From positions 1 to 64,000 of the forward strand of contig NZ_VRTT01000024.1 in the NCBI RefSeq assembly GCF_008017805.1: 64,000 bases of DNA, given 5' to 3'. The notes under the pieces are model-generated. The model was not told the DNA's origin and searched no databases. It saw only the letters and a list, made by a program, of their open reading frames with translations. The stretch is from Paenibacillus sp. N3.4. Lineage in GTDB: Bacteria; Bacillota; Bacilli; Paenibacillales; NBRC-103111. A program made the position numbers and the translations under genes. Position 1 is the first letter of the stretch. Every line of letters starts with the position of its first letter. This document shows positions 44,364 through 53,036 of the stretch, one piece after another.

Positions 44364-46550
44364 ATGATACGCAAACTAACGTCCATCTCGCTCAAACATA
44401 CAAGCTTCGCTCTGTTACTCACGGGCAGCCTTGCTGCTGCTTCGTGGGCCGCTCCTGCGGCTCATGCAGCCTCTGAGGCCATCTACATTTCGAATTCATC
44501 TTACTTTACTTTAAATCAAGCAGCTCTTTCTTCCTCGTCTCTTCAATTTTCCGTAGCGCTACATAACGGGGAAGGCAGTGCGATTGATTTCAATCAATAT
44601 GGAGTCCGCGTAACGGACAAAGCAGGGCATAGCTACACGGCGAAATTAAGTGAGAAGAAGAGCGCTAGTGTGCTTCCTGGTCAGGATCAGACATTCCGGT
44701 TCTACTCCAATTTGGCAGCTGGTGAAACGGCAGATCAGCTTCAGGTTGATGTCTTCCGTTGGGACTTCAGCAAACCCGATTTCATGAATCATCTTGGCGT
44801 ATTGCCCGTTGCTTCCGTGGTCCAAGATGGTCAAGTGAATGTGCCTGAGCAAATTATTAATCTGCGTACGTTGGATAGCACGTTAGCAAATGATGCTTCA
44901 ATTGCGTTCCGCTTAGGTCAAAGCGTGCGTGTCTCGGAAAATGGAAAATGGTACCTGTACACGCAAGTGTCAGCAAAGAATTTGGGCTCCAGCAGCGTGA
45001 AGGTGCCAACTGGTTTGCAAGCTAGGCTTGTGGATGCGGACGGTCTGAAATATGCATCGACAATCGTAAGTTCGGACACAACCTTTTTACCAAATCAGTC
45101 CGATACGATTACACTTAAAACGCTCGTATCCAAGCAAATGTCGACAAGCGGCTTGACGCTGGAGTACTACTATTTAAATCAGAGTGAAGATGTCTCGCTC
45201 GGCACCTTAAACATGAACGCTTCCCTTCAAACTGCAGCGCTTGGCACTAAACAGAGCTATGCGGGACAGCAAGATGGTGATCAAGTTACCGTAAAAGCCA
45301 CAAAATCGACGTACTCGAACCAAGCGGATGGGGTACATGTTCAGACGGTAGTGACGCTCAGCAATGATGGCCAGTCCGTGGCCTCTGTACCCTCCTTCTT
45401 TGCTTCCTATCAGTTTGGCGAAGCGGGTACATCGTCGGTAACCTCTACCGACAACTCCACACGCAGTGCGTATTTGGCACCAAAGGAAACGTCATCCTAC
45501 TATTTCAATGCGATTCTTCCAGCCGGCGTTGATCCGAACGCGACGCAGCTTGTGCTATGGCAGAAAACAACCGCGAGCACGAGCAGTTCCTCATCGACGG
45601 GAGCAGCGTCCGGGACAACGACAGGAAGCACAGGCTCAACCACGACGACGGGCTCCGCTTCGAACCCAGCATCTACCGCTACCAATGGCTCGTCAGGTCA
45701 AATGCCTGTAGCTGTATTCCTGCTCAAAGGAGCGACTGAGGCACAAAGCGGTTTCACGACTGCAGTGAAGTATGAGTTGGGCACCAAATTGGCATTCAAT
45801 GACAGCTCTGTCGTTAATAAAAACCTGGATGTCTCCCTTGTCGAGCTTCACGCTCATGAGAATGATGACCTTGGCTACAAAACGGCAGTAGCCAAATATA
45901 AAATTACGAACAATGGCACAAGCACCATTGCGCTTCCGGTGCTTCAAAATGAGCTGATTGACAGCAATGGAAATGCGTATACCGGTTCTCGCCAAAGCCA
46001 AGTCGCCACTCAAATTACGCCGGGAAGTTCCTATGTGGTAAGCTACTCGTACTTGCTGCCGAACAAAACTCAAACGGATTCCGAGACCTTTGCTTTGAAC
46101 ATCTTCGATGATAAATCCGTATCTGAAGGCAATGTGTCCATCGGTTCCTATCAGGTGGCTCTGCAAAAAGATGCAGACACTAACAGCGATACGCTATCTT
46201 TGTATCCATTCTCAATTAAAGTTAAGGATAATTCGATTAGCTGGCTTTATAGTGGGGGGACTTACTCCTATCAGCTTAATCTGGATCTGGAAATTTCTCA
46301 TGAAGACCAAGTTATTATTGATTCGAACTTCTCTACAATCCAATTCGAGATGGTTGATTCACTGGGTCGGGTTGTAGGTACACAATCTGCTACGTTAACA
46401 GGCACAGGCAAGCTGACCAACGGAATGCAAAAAGTTGTCGTTTCCGGCTTGAAAAACGAGCAAGTGGATTCCGGTGTAGTCGTCAATATGTACGAAGTGA
46501 TTAATACGCCGAATGGAACGGCTAAACGTCTCCTGAAGCAATTCCATTAA
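44364..46550 (+). CDS. Large secreted beta-rich protein of the efflux operon
   Basis: Starts MIRKLTSISLKHTSFALLLT with AGGAGGT upstream; a typical signal peptide ends near AAHAASEA. The mature part has repeated beta-type segments resembling each other ('IDFNQYGVRVTDKAGHSYTA', 'VPTGLQARLVDADGLKYAST', 'LPVLQNELIDSNGNAYTGSR'), each followed by a 'LPGQ/LPNQ ... TFRFYS/TITLKT' closing strand. These suggest three or four related immunoglobulin-like domains (DUF4352-like, uncertain). A Ser/Thr/Gly linker lies near residues 400-440. It follows macB by 22 bases, so it may be an exported partner or accessory of the pump. Confidence 0.75.
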   Translation: MIRKLTSISLKHTSFALLLTGSLAAASWAAPAAHAASEAIYISNSSYFTLNQAALSSSSLQFSVALHNGEGSAIDFNQYGVRVTDKAGHSYTAKLSEKKSASVLPGQDQTFRFYSNLAAGETADQLQVDVFRWDFSKPDFMNHLGVLPVASVVQDGQVNVPEQIINLRTLDSTLANDASIAFRLGQSVRVSENGKWYLYTQVSAKNLGSSSVKVPTGLQARLVDADGLKYASTIVSSDTTFLPNQSDTITLKTLVSKQMSTSGLTLEYYYLNQSEDVSLGTLNMNASLQTAALGTKQSYAGQQDGDQVTVKATKSTYSNQADGVHVQTVVTLSNDGQSVASVPSFFASYQFGEAGTSSVTSTDNSTRSAYLAPKETSSYYFNAILPAGVDPNATQLVLWQKTTASTSSSSSTGAASGTTTGSTGSTTTTGSASNPASTATNGSSGQMPVAVFLLKGATEAQSGFTTAVKYELGTKLAFNDSSVVNKNLDVSLVELHAHENDDLGYKTAVAKYKITNNGTSTIALPVLQNELIDSNGNAYTGSRQSQVATQITPGSSYVVSYSYLLPNKTQTDSETFALNIFDDKSVSEGNVSIGSYQVALQKDADTNSDTLSLYPFSIKVKDNSISWLYSGGTYSYQLNLDLEISHEDQVIIDSNFSTIQFEMVDSLGRVVGTQSATLTGTGKLTNGMQKVVVSGLKNEQVDSGVVVNMYEVINTPNGTAKRLLKQFH

Positions 46551-46698
46551 TTCGACACCTTAGATAGAGAGAAGAAGTATAGTTAATTAGCGATGTTAAC
46601 GAATAACTTCGAAATGTAACCGAAGGCGTCTATATGCTTCATGCGTATGGACGCTTTTCGTTTGCTAATCAAGTCCATACAAAGAGGTGATGCCGGTT

Positions 46699-47388
46699 AT
46701 GGCGCGTATTCTCATTATTGAGGAGGAAGGTCCTGCTCGGCATTCGCTCCGTTACACTTTGCAGCGTGAAGGATTTGAGGTTACTTGTACGGATGACACC
46801 GGGTACGTGCTGAAAATGCTTGAACAGTCACCGACCGATCTGGTTATCTTTGATGTGACAGCCAGGCAAAAGGATGGATGGAAACTCGTAAGTGAGCTAA
46901 GGAAAGACGTTGAAACACCTCTTCTGCTCATTGGCCCCCGCGGGGATCATACGGATGTTGTCAGAGGGTTCCAGCTTGGAGCCGATGACTATATCGTTAA
47001 GCCTTTTCATCCGGAAGAAATGGTCATGCGAGTCAGGTCATTGATGAAACGGCACCATGTTGCGGCTTTTACCAAAATTCATATTGGCGACTTTCTGATT
47101 GATAAAGCGATGCATGAGGTCAACGTGCAAGGACGCAGCCTATTCTTACCGCTCAAAGAGTTTCAATTGCTGTTCACATTAGCCAGCTATCCCAACCAGA
47201 TTTTAACTAGGGGCCAGCTGATCGAGCAGGTATGGGGCGTGAATTATGAAGGCGACGAACGAACCGTAGATGTTCATGTCAAAAGGCTGCGAAGCAGGTT
47301 CGGCGCCTTTTCGGACTATATACAAGTCAAAACGGTTCGAGGTGTGGGATATCGTTTCGAGGTAAATAGCGGGTTGAAATCAACTTGA
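46699..47388 (+). CDS. Orphan OmpR-family regulator with altered receiver
   Basis: Starts MARILIIEEEGPARHSLRYT; ATG 46699 fits AAAGAGGTG. The winged helix is normal (FLPLKEFQLLFTLASYPNQ, VWGVNYEGDERTVDVHVKRL, VKTVRGVGYRF). The receiver keeps the phospho-Asp (LVIFDVTARQKDGW) and Lys (YIVKPFHPEE). The usual acidic pair DD is EE, and the conserved Thr/Ser is replaced (LLLIGPRGD instead of IMLTAR-type). No kinase is adjacent. It may act without classic phosphorylation. It follows the efflux operon with its own leader and no TTCAG array. Confidence 0.85.
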   Translation: MARILIIEEEGPARHSLRYTLQREGFEVTCTDDTGYVLKMLEQSPTDLVIFDVTARQKDGWKLVSELRKDVETPLLLIGPRGDHTDVVRGFQLGADDYIVKPFHPEEMVMRVRSLMKRHHVAAFTKIHIGDFLIDKAMHEVNVQGRSLFLPLKEFQLLFTLASYPNQILTRGQLIEQVWGVNYEGDERTVDVHVKRLRSRFGAFSDYIQVKTVRGVGYRFEVNSGLKST

Positions 47389-47407
47389 AAAATAGGGTTT
47401 ATCTATG

Positions 47408-47458
47408 AAAAAGACGGTTAGACATGGGGCTCCTACAGCCTTGTCGAACCGTCTTTTT
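47408..47458 (+). terminator. Terminator after orphan regulator
   Basis: AAAAAGACGGTT and AACCGTCTTTTT form the outer stem around a 27-base middle; T-tract at the end. Confidence 0.75.
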
Positions 47459-47507
47459 GTGGAGTATTTATTTGTTTTTGGGAAATGGCTCCGTAAACGC
47501 TACGTCT

Positions 47508-47940
47508 AGAAGGATAACACTGCTTCTTTTGGGTGTTAGTGCAGTCAGTATGAGTAGCAACGCTAGTGTTACGCTGAAAAACTGTGCTTACAGATAGAAA
47601 TGTCGACCGAAAAGCGACATTCTTATGAGGATAACGCTGTTTTTGACTGTCGAACGACTCCAGAACGTTTGGTCTCTAATTGATTTTTATGATTGGGGGG
47701 CGTTCATAACAAAGAAATAATACACTACAAATGGTCTGACAGCCCATTTATTTGCTTTATTAGTCAGATCTTGATCCCCTAAAAGAGCTGTTCGACAGTA
47801 GTCAAATAGAAAGCACGCTTACAGCGAAGGAAAAAGAGAGAGCGGGCGGGATGTTGAGCTGTAACGCGGGTTTTCCGCGTTACGGAAGGCAAGAGGTGCG
47901 TCGGCGACGCTGCAAGCACGGAAAACATGCTTAAAGTTCG
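47508..47940. repeat. Dispersed repeat copies R5-R7
   Basis: R5 (47508-47603) matches the 31.9-kb copies at GATAAC...GCAGTCAG...GTGCTTACAGATAG. R6 (from about 47630, GAGGATAACGCTGTTTTT) is cut by a small element. R7 (about 47850-47940) matches copy R1 near 629-712, including GTAACGCGGG/CCGCGTTAC and a decayed GCAAGCACGGAAAACATGCTT hairpin. The 620-base gap 47389-48010 contains no gene. Confidence 0.6.
47646..47799. mobile_element. Candidate MITE-like insertion inside repeat R6
   Basis: Perfect 10-bp terminal inverted repeats ACTGTCGAAC (47646-47655) and GTTCGACAGT (47790-47799) bound a 154-base AT-rich, non-coding segment that interrupts a repeat copy. The flanks also match as TTTGACT / AGTCAAA. 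No transposase is present. Target duplication is not clear. Confidence 0.4.
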
Positions 47941-48010
47941 TGGACACATCGCCGGATACTCTTCTGTTCCTATGTTGCGACGAAGAGGCGCCAGCCGCTA
48001 AGGCTGTCTC

Positions 48011-48999
48011 CTATTTGGTGTCATAGCCTTTGGCGATGGAGGGTTCGATCCATCGCTTTTCGGTATGCTCGCGGCGGTTGATCACGACGTGGTCAGCGTA
48101 TACATCGATGATCAGACTCTGGCTGATCGCACGGGTTTCTGGCCTATTGTGAGAGCTCCATACCTGACGGATGGATGCGCTTGAAGCTGCGAGAAACTTC
48201 AGCTGCTTCACCTGCTTGGTCGTTTCGAGATTCCAGTGGGTATGTCCACTGAAGAAGATGACATTCGGGTGCGCGTCGAGCAGCGCCCGCAGTTCTTGGT
48301 GCTGGACGACGCCCAGCTCCTGATCGGTGCCATCCAGCGTCTGGGGCAGCGGCTGGTGGAGGAACACGAACACGGGCTTGCCGGGTTCGGCTGCGCCCAG
48401 ACGCTCGCGCAGCCAAACGAGCTGCTCGGGCGAAAGGAACGCATCCTCCCCTACGGATGCGTTCACGTCCCGGTACGCTTCCCCACTTAGGAAGAGGAAG
48501 CGGTAGCCCTCCACGATAAGCTCGTGGTACGGCTTATCGTATCCCCATGTGCGGTCGAATAACGCGACCGCTTGCTTGCTTGACCAGGATGGATTCATCT
48601 TCGATGTATCCATACCACCCGTCGCGTGCGCCACACGCCGTAGTAATCGTGGTTGCCCATGGTCGCATGCACAGGGGCATGGGGCTGCTTGTCGAGCAGC
48701 CCGAGCAAAGTGCGATAGTCGCCCTCACTCCCATTCGTCAGGTCGCCGTTCATGACGAGCAGCTTGCTGTTCGGGCGCAGCGCATGATGATCGGCAAGCG
48801 CATCGCGCAGCCTTTTGTGTGCTTCTTCGTCCCATGTAGTGATATGTGCATCACTAAGCACGGAGAATGAAAACAGCGGGGCTGCCGGAGATTGCTCAAC
48901 AAGGCGATTCACAGCAATGTTCCGCGCATAGGATGCATGCGCAGGAAACAAACAAAGAAGCAAGATAACGAACATGATACGTGGTGTGAGTGGCTTCAT
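48011..48999 (-). CDS. Exported metallophosphoesterase, frameshifted
   Basis: Signal peptide MKPLTPRIMFVILLLCLFPA at ATG 48999 (AAGGTT upstream). Calcineurin-like motifs: FSVLSDAHIT (D-x-H), LLVMNGDLTNG (GD), ATMGNHDYYGV (GNHD), FVFLHQPLP and VIFFSGHTHWN (GHTH). The N-terminal half ends in frame with VWRTRRVVW; the second half (GGMDTSKMNPSWSS onward) is in another frame. One G missing from a GGG at about 48631 restores GVWAHATGGMDTSKMNP. Apart from that the enzyme looks complete (about 330 residues). Substrate unknown; acts outside the membrane. Confidence 0.8.
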
Positions 49000-49106
49000 G
49001 CTGCCTAAACCTTCTTTCGCAGGGAGACATATATTTTTCGAATTGGAGCACCTTGGAATCAACAAAAGGTGATCTTTGGTATTCCCTATTTATAAGGGAT
49101 TTATTA

Positions 49107-49561
49107 GGTGATCGCTGACGATTTTCGATGAACCTTATTTGGGACTGGATGCTGTGGCTAGAAGCTTGTTCTATGATCGATTGCTGGAGGATTATGCGGA
49201 ACATCCACGGACTATTATTTTGTCTACCCATCTGATTGACGAGGTAAGCCGCCTGCTGGAGCATGTGTTGGTCATTGACAGCGGCAAATTGCTCTTAAAT
49301 GAAGATGCCGATGCGCTTCGCGGCCGTGCATGTGCGGTTTCTGGTTTGGCAACTGTGGGTAGATACATTCATACAGGAGAAAGAGGTGCTGGAACGTACG
49401 GTTTTCGGAGCCGCGGTGACCGCCACGATACTTGGATTTTTAAATGAACAAGAGCGGAAAGAAGCGGAATTGCGGGGTCTTGAGTTTGCTCCCGTATCGC
49501 TGCAGCAATTAATTGTACACCTTACACGCACAGGGGCCGCAGGAAAGGGGACTGAGTCACA
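49107..49561 (+). pseudogene. ABC transporter ATPase remnant (N-terminal half missing)
   Basis: Starts abruptly at TIFDEPYLGLDAVARSLFYD (Walker B), followed by TIILSTHLIDEVSRLLEHVL (switch His) and LLLNEDADALRGRACAVSG. Walker A and signature are absent. A second break near 49361 (one extra G, or two bases missing) moves the rest, VDTFIQEKEVLERTVFGAAV ... LQQLIVHLTRTG, to another frame. Both losses make it non-functional. Upstream DNA is the metallophosphoesterase promoter region, so the 5' end was lost by rearrangement. Confidence 0.8.
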
Positions 49562-50251
49562 ATGAATCAGCAACGATTGACTAGTGTAATGAAACTGCAT
49601 TTGAGAGATAAAACGAGTTGGTTTTTGACTCCATGGCTTATTATCGCGGCAACTTTCATAATCAATTTTATTATTACCTTGTCACTTCATACGGATGAGA
49701 CGATGCACACAGGTTCGATTGCCGCTATTTTCGTCTATACATTCGTAGCGGGGGTTATCACAATCAAAGAAACCTTTTCTTTCGCTTTGGGCCTTAGTAT
49801 TCGGAGAATAGATTACTTTCTCGGAACTGCGGTCACGGCTATCTTCGTGAGTTGCTCTTCAGCCATCGCAATAACCGTTCTTTCACTTATTGAGGGAGCA
49901 ACGAATGGATGGGGGGTACGTCTTAACTTTTTTAAGATAGAATCCTTTAGTGACATCTCCATAGTAGGCTTGATCGGCATCTATTTGATCTTGCTTCTTC
50001 ATATGTACTTTCTTGGGTTCGCAATCTCCAGTCTCCATCGACGTTATGGCCGAAACGCCATGTATGCTTTCTTCGCAACACTTTTTCTGCTAGGCAGTAT
50101 AGGTACCTATGTGTTCACACGCTTTGGGCTCTGGGGCGGAATCTTTACATGGCTCATACAGCATTATTTGGAGCTTTTTTGGTAGATGCTGCCTGCGTCA
50201 GCCATCTAGATGCTAGTTGCTTATGGTCTCCTGCGTAGAGCTGCTGTTTAA
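49562..50251 (+). pseudogene. ABC transporter permease with two in-frame TAG codons
   Basis: Reads MNQQRLTSVMKLHLRDKTSW with five hydrophobic segments to YLELFW, then TAG at 50183. The same frame continues MLPASAI, TAG at 50207, MLVAYGLLRRAAV, TAA at 50249. The tail AYGLLRRAAV is a normal ABC-2 permease ending, showing that the frame was once open for 229 codons. It follows the ATPase remnant, so the whole transporter is decaying. If translated, it would stop at residue 207, losing the last membrane segment. Confidence 0.75.
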
Positions 50252-50410
50252 TTGGTTAATGAAAGATATCTATGCCGTAACGGCGCTAGATTACCATGCG
50301 GTTTGAATTGTCGGTTATCGGGAGCATTTTTGTGTTTGACTTCACATCTAAAATCAACTATTATTTCATTACACGATCGTTTAACGAAAAGTGAAAGAGA
50401 GAATGTCACA

Positions 50411-51034
50411 TTGAAGAAAGATCCTAAAACCAGCCGCGACCTTCAAGCAGTAGAACGCAGAATGCAGATCTTGCAAGGAGCAAAGGAATTATTCGCTCAG
50501 CACGGATATCACGGTACGTCTATTCGCGCCATCAACAAGCATATTGGTATTACGGACGGTCTCTTGTATCATTATTTTCCGGGTGGCAAACAGGAACTAT
50601 TAGAGACTATTTTCCAGGAAGCACAGCAAGTTCGGCTGCAGCTCATGGATAAATTAATTGCAGGTATTCAGCCAGGTCAGCCTCTGGAAGATGCGCTTTA
50701 TCAATTGCTTATTAGCTTGGTCAAGACTATCGCGGGTGATAAAGACTTTATTAAAATAATGCTGCGTGACTCGGATTCCATTCAGTCCAAGGATAAGAAT
50801 TTTCTGACGGAAGTTATTTTGCAGCGACATCAAGCACTTACTGACGCACTAGCCAATAGAGCTCTGGCCGGTGAAATCCAGCAGATGGATTTTCAAGCTG
50901 CTGCGAAACAAGTGATTTCCATTGGGGTTATGGTCATCGTGGGCGAGATTGCGGCTGTTAAAGTAATAAACACAGATCTTGAAACTTATTTGAAAAATAT
51001 GATCGCTTTCACCGTCTCGTTATGGAGAAAGTGA
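50411..51034 (+). CDS. TetR-family regulator
   Basis: TTG start at 50411 (MKKDPKTSRDLQAVERRMQI) with AGAGAG upstream; the frame is open further upstream but through the permease remnant and without a site. HTH: LFAQHGYHGTSIRAINKHIGITDGLLYHYFPGGK. It lies 61 bases before the YhgE-like permease and probably controls it. Confidence 0.85.
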   Translation: MKKDPKTSRDLQAVERRMQILQGAKELFAQHGYHGTSIRAINKHIGITDGLLYHYFPGGKQELLETIFQEAQQVRLQLMDKLIAGIQPGQPLEDALYQLLISLVKTIAGDKDFIKIMLRDSDSIQSKDKNFLTEVILQRHQALTDALANRALAGEIQQMDFQAAAKQVISIGVMVIVGEIAAVKVINTDLETYLKNMIAFTVSLWRK

Positions 51035-51095
51035 TTGTTTTTTATAGTTTTCGTTCACACAACGTTGAATGAATTAAAAAAGAGGGGGATTGGGT

Positions 51096-52309
51096 ATGAG
51101 TCATTTTTTTAAGCAAAAACATCCGTATATCGCACTTATCACTGTGTTTCTTGTCGTTCTTTTGTTAGGAGTGGCGCAGCTTGGCTCAACGGTTAATCCG
51201 GTTCCGAAGGATTTGCCTGTGCTTCTCGTTCAGACAGATAGCGGGGAGAAGCTGCCGACAGGACAGGAAATGAATTTCGGGAAGATGATTCAGGAGAAAA
51301 TAACGACTATACCGGGCCAAACCGGTTCCGCAGCACCGCTGAAATGGACCATGATGAGGAATGAACAGGAGGCTATTGACGCGATGAATCATGAGCAGGC
51401 CTATGCGGCTATCGTGATTCCTGCAGATTTCAGCCATAAGCTGGGGAGCCTGCTTACTCCTCAACCTGACCCATCTTCACTTACCGTCTATGTAAACCAA
51501 GGGATGAACAATACGGCAGCTACCATGGCCAATCAGGTCATCAGCCAGATGGTTCTGGGAATTAATACTCAAATCAGGGAGCAGTTATTAGCCCAAGTCA
51601 GCCAGCGCGGCGGCACTCTTACTGTTGAACAGACCAAAGCATTTGCTTCGCCTATTATCGTAACAACGAAAAATATAAATACGATAGGCACGAATAGCTC
51701 CAACGGGAACGCGCCGCTCGTATTAACTCAGCTTGTCTGGTTTGGAGCTATGGTAACCACCCTACTGCTTAATATGGCTTCAATGAAAGCGACACAATCC
51801 GGTTCACGCCTGCATCGGCTAGGCATTCGAGCCTCCCAACTTCTGAGTGGTCTCGTTATTACCGCCGTAGCCTCTGCGAGTATTCTCCTTGTGACCGGCC
51901 AATGGCTAGGGTTATCGATTCCGAATTATTGGGATATTGGTTTATTTATGTTCTTTGCCGGATTTATTTTTTCTTGCTCCAAACTGCAATTGTGAGTTGG
52001 CTAGGTATGGCGGGTGTACCGCTATTCGTTCTCGTCTTTTTCTTCGGGGCGCCTGTGCTTTCTCTGCCTCCGCAGCTGCTTCCGGGATTTAGCCATGACT
52101 GGCTTTATAGCTGGTTGCCGCTTCGCTTCTCTTTGGAAGGTTTGCGCGACTTGTTCTATTTCCGCCAAGGCTTTAATTTAAGTGATCCACTTTGGAGCTT
52201 GGTCTCCATGGGTGTCGGGGGTATTGTGATAATTCTCCTATCTGTGTTGAAAAAGCACCCGCAGCCATCAGTCGAGGTGGATATATCGAGCAATTCTTCG
52301 ACTATTTAA
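51096..52309 (+). CDS. YhgE/Pip-like or ABC-2 family membrane protein, frameshifted
   Basis: First part: MSHFFKQKHPYIALITVFLV membrane helix, a long outside domain (about residues 35-215, VPKDLPVLLVQTDSGEKLPTG ...), then membrane segments to GLFMFFAGFIF. The second part continues FLLQTAIVSWLGMAGVPLFV ... LSVLKKHPQPSVEVDISS in another frame. Adding one T to the six-T run at 51967-51972 joins them into about 405 residues. GAGGGGG precedes ATG 51096. Topology (one helix, large outside domain, several helices) fits the YhgE/DUF3533 group of exporters. Probably regulated by the TetR before it. Confidence 0.75.
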
Positions 52310-52360
52310 ACGTAATGAATCTTCGTAATTCGGAAATTCATGAAACTCATGATATGAAGC

Positions 52361-52400
52361 AAGCAGCCCGTTCCTCGTCAGAGGAGGGCTGCTTTTGTTT
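52361..52400 (+). terminator. Terminator after YhgE-like gene
   Basis: AAGCAGCCC (52361-52369) and GGGCTGCTT (52386-52394), then TTGTTT. Confidence 0.8.
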
Positions 52401-52408
52401 CTCTATTC

Positions 52409-52477
52409 CTATTTTGCCCCATAGGTCTTCACAAAAGCAGGTTCAATCCATTTCTTTTCGGAATGCTCTCGTCCTCG
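52409..52477 (-). pseudogene. C-terminal scrap of a second metallophosphoesterase
   Basis: The minus frame reads RGREHSEKKWIEPAFVKTYGAK then TAG. It matches the end of the gene at 48011 (RREHTEKRWIEPSIAKGYDTK) at most positions. Only about 22 codons remain. The rest of 52478-52615 shows nothing identifiable. Confidence 0.6.
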
Positions 52478-52615
52478 AGACCTACCTTTTCGGAGGGATA
52501 TGTATGTGGTTAGGCTAACTTTGACCAATATGGTTGCCAGATAAACACAACTTCATTATGGGTCTTAGATCCACCCCGACTTAGGTCTAGGGATAAAAAC
52601 CGTCGCGAGTCCGTT

Positions 52616-52642
52616 TTGCCAAACCGTGTTTTTACCTAGAAT
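52616..52642 (+). promoter_or_regulatory. Possible promoter of the PspA/PspC operon
   Basis: TTGCCA at 52616 and TAGAAT at 52637, 15 bp apart, 54 bases before the first gene. Just upstream lie related words (GGTCTTAGATC, CTTAGGTCTAG) that may be regulator sites. Weak evidence. Confidence 0.35.
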
Positions 52643-52695
52643 AAGAGTATGAACAAGAACACAGCACAACAATAACGAAAGGCGGTGACGAAACG

Positions 52696-52992
52696 ATGAA
52701 AAGAAATACAGGCTTGGCCGCTCTGCTAATCGCATTCGGTGCGCTGATCCTACTGAATAAGTTTGGGCTTCATACCGGACACTTTTTTGGCTCCTTAATG
52801 GGATACTTGGTTCCGCTGATCATGATCGGCCTTGGCTACATCGGAATCAGAAATGGCAGTAAAATTGGCTGGATCATTGCTGGGCTGGGAATTATCATTC
52901 TGCTAGGCAAAATGGCTACATGGATTATTATTTTACTGGCTATCGGATTAATCGGTTATGGGTTTTCGATGTTGACGAAAAGAACGATTTAA
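52696..52992 (+). CDS. LiaI/LiaF-like small membrane protein
   Basis: 98 residues with three or four short hydrophobic segments (LAALLIAFGALILLNKFGL, LMGYLVPLIMIGLGYIGI, IGWIIAGLGIIILLGKMAT, IIILLAIGLIGYGFSML), the layout of the LiaI/LiaF transmembrane region. AAAGGCGGTG precedes the ATG. First gene of an operon with two PspA-type proteins and a PspC protein, so it is probably a membrane anchor for the PspA proteins. Confidence 0.8.
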   Translation: MKRNTGLAALLIAFGALILLNKFGLHTGHFFGSLMGYLVPLIMIGLGYIGIRNGSKIGWIIAGLGIIILLGKMATWIIILLAIGLIGYGFSMLTKRTI

Positions 52993-53036
52993 TCGGAAAT
53001 AATGAATACAGAGAGTGAAAAAAGGTGGTATGAGAG

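Noticed and set aside
50183..50209. TAG read as pyrrolysine or suppressed codon in the permease
   Set aside because: The ATPase next to it is also broken and no pyrrolysine machinery or suppressor tRNA is seen; ordinary decay is simpler.
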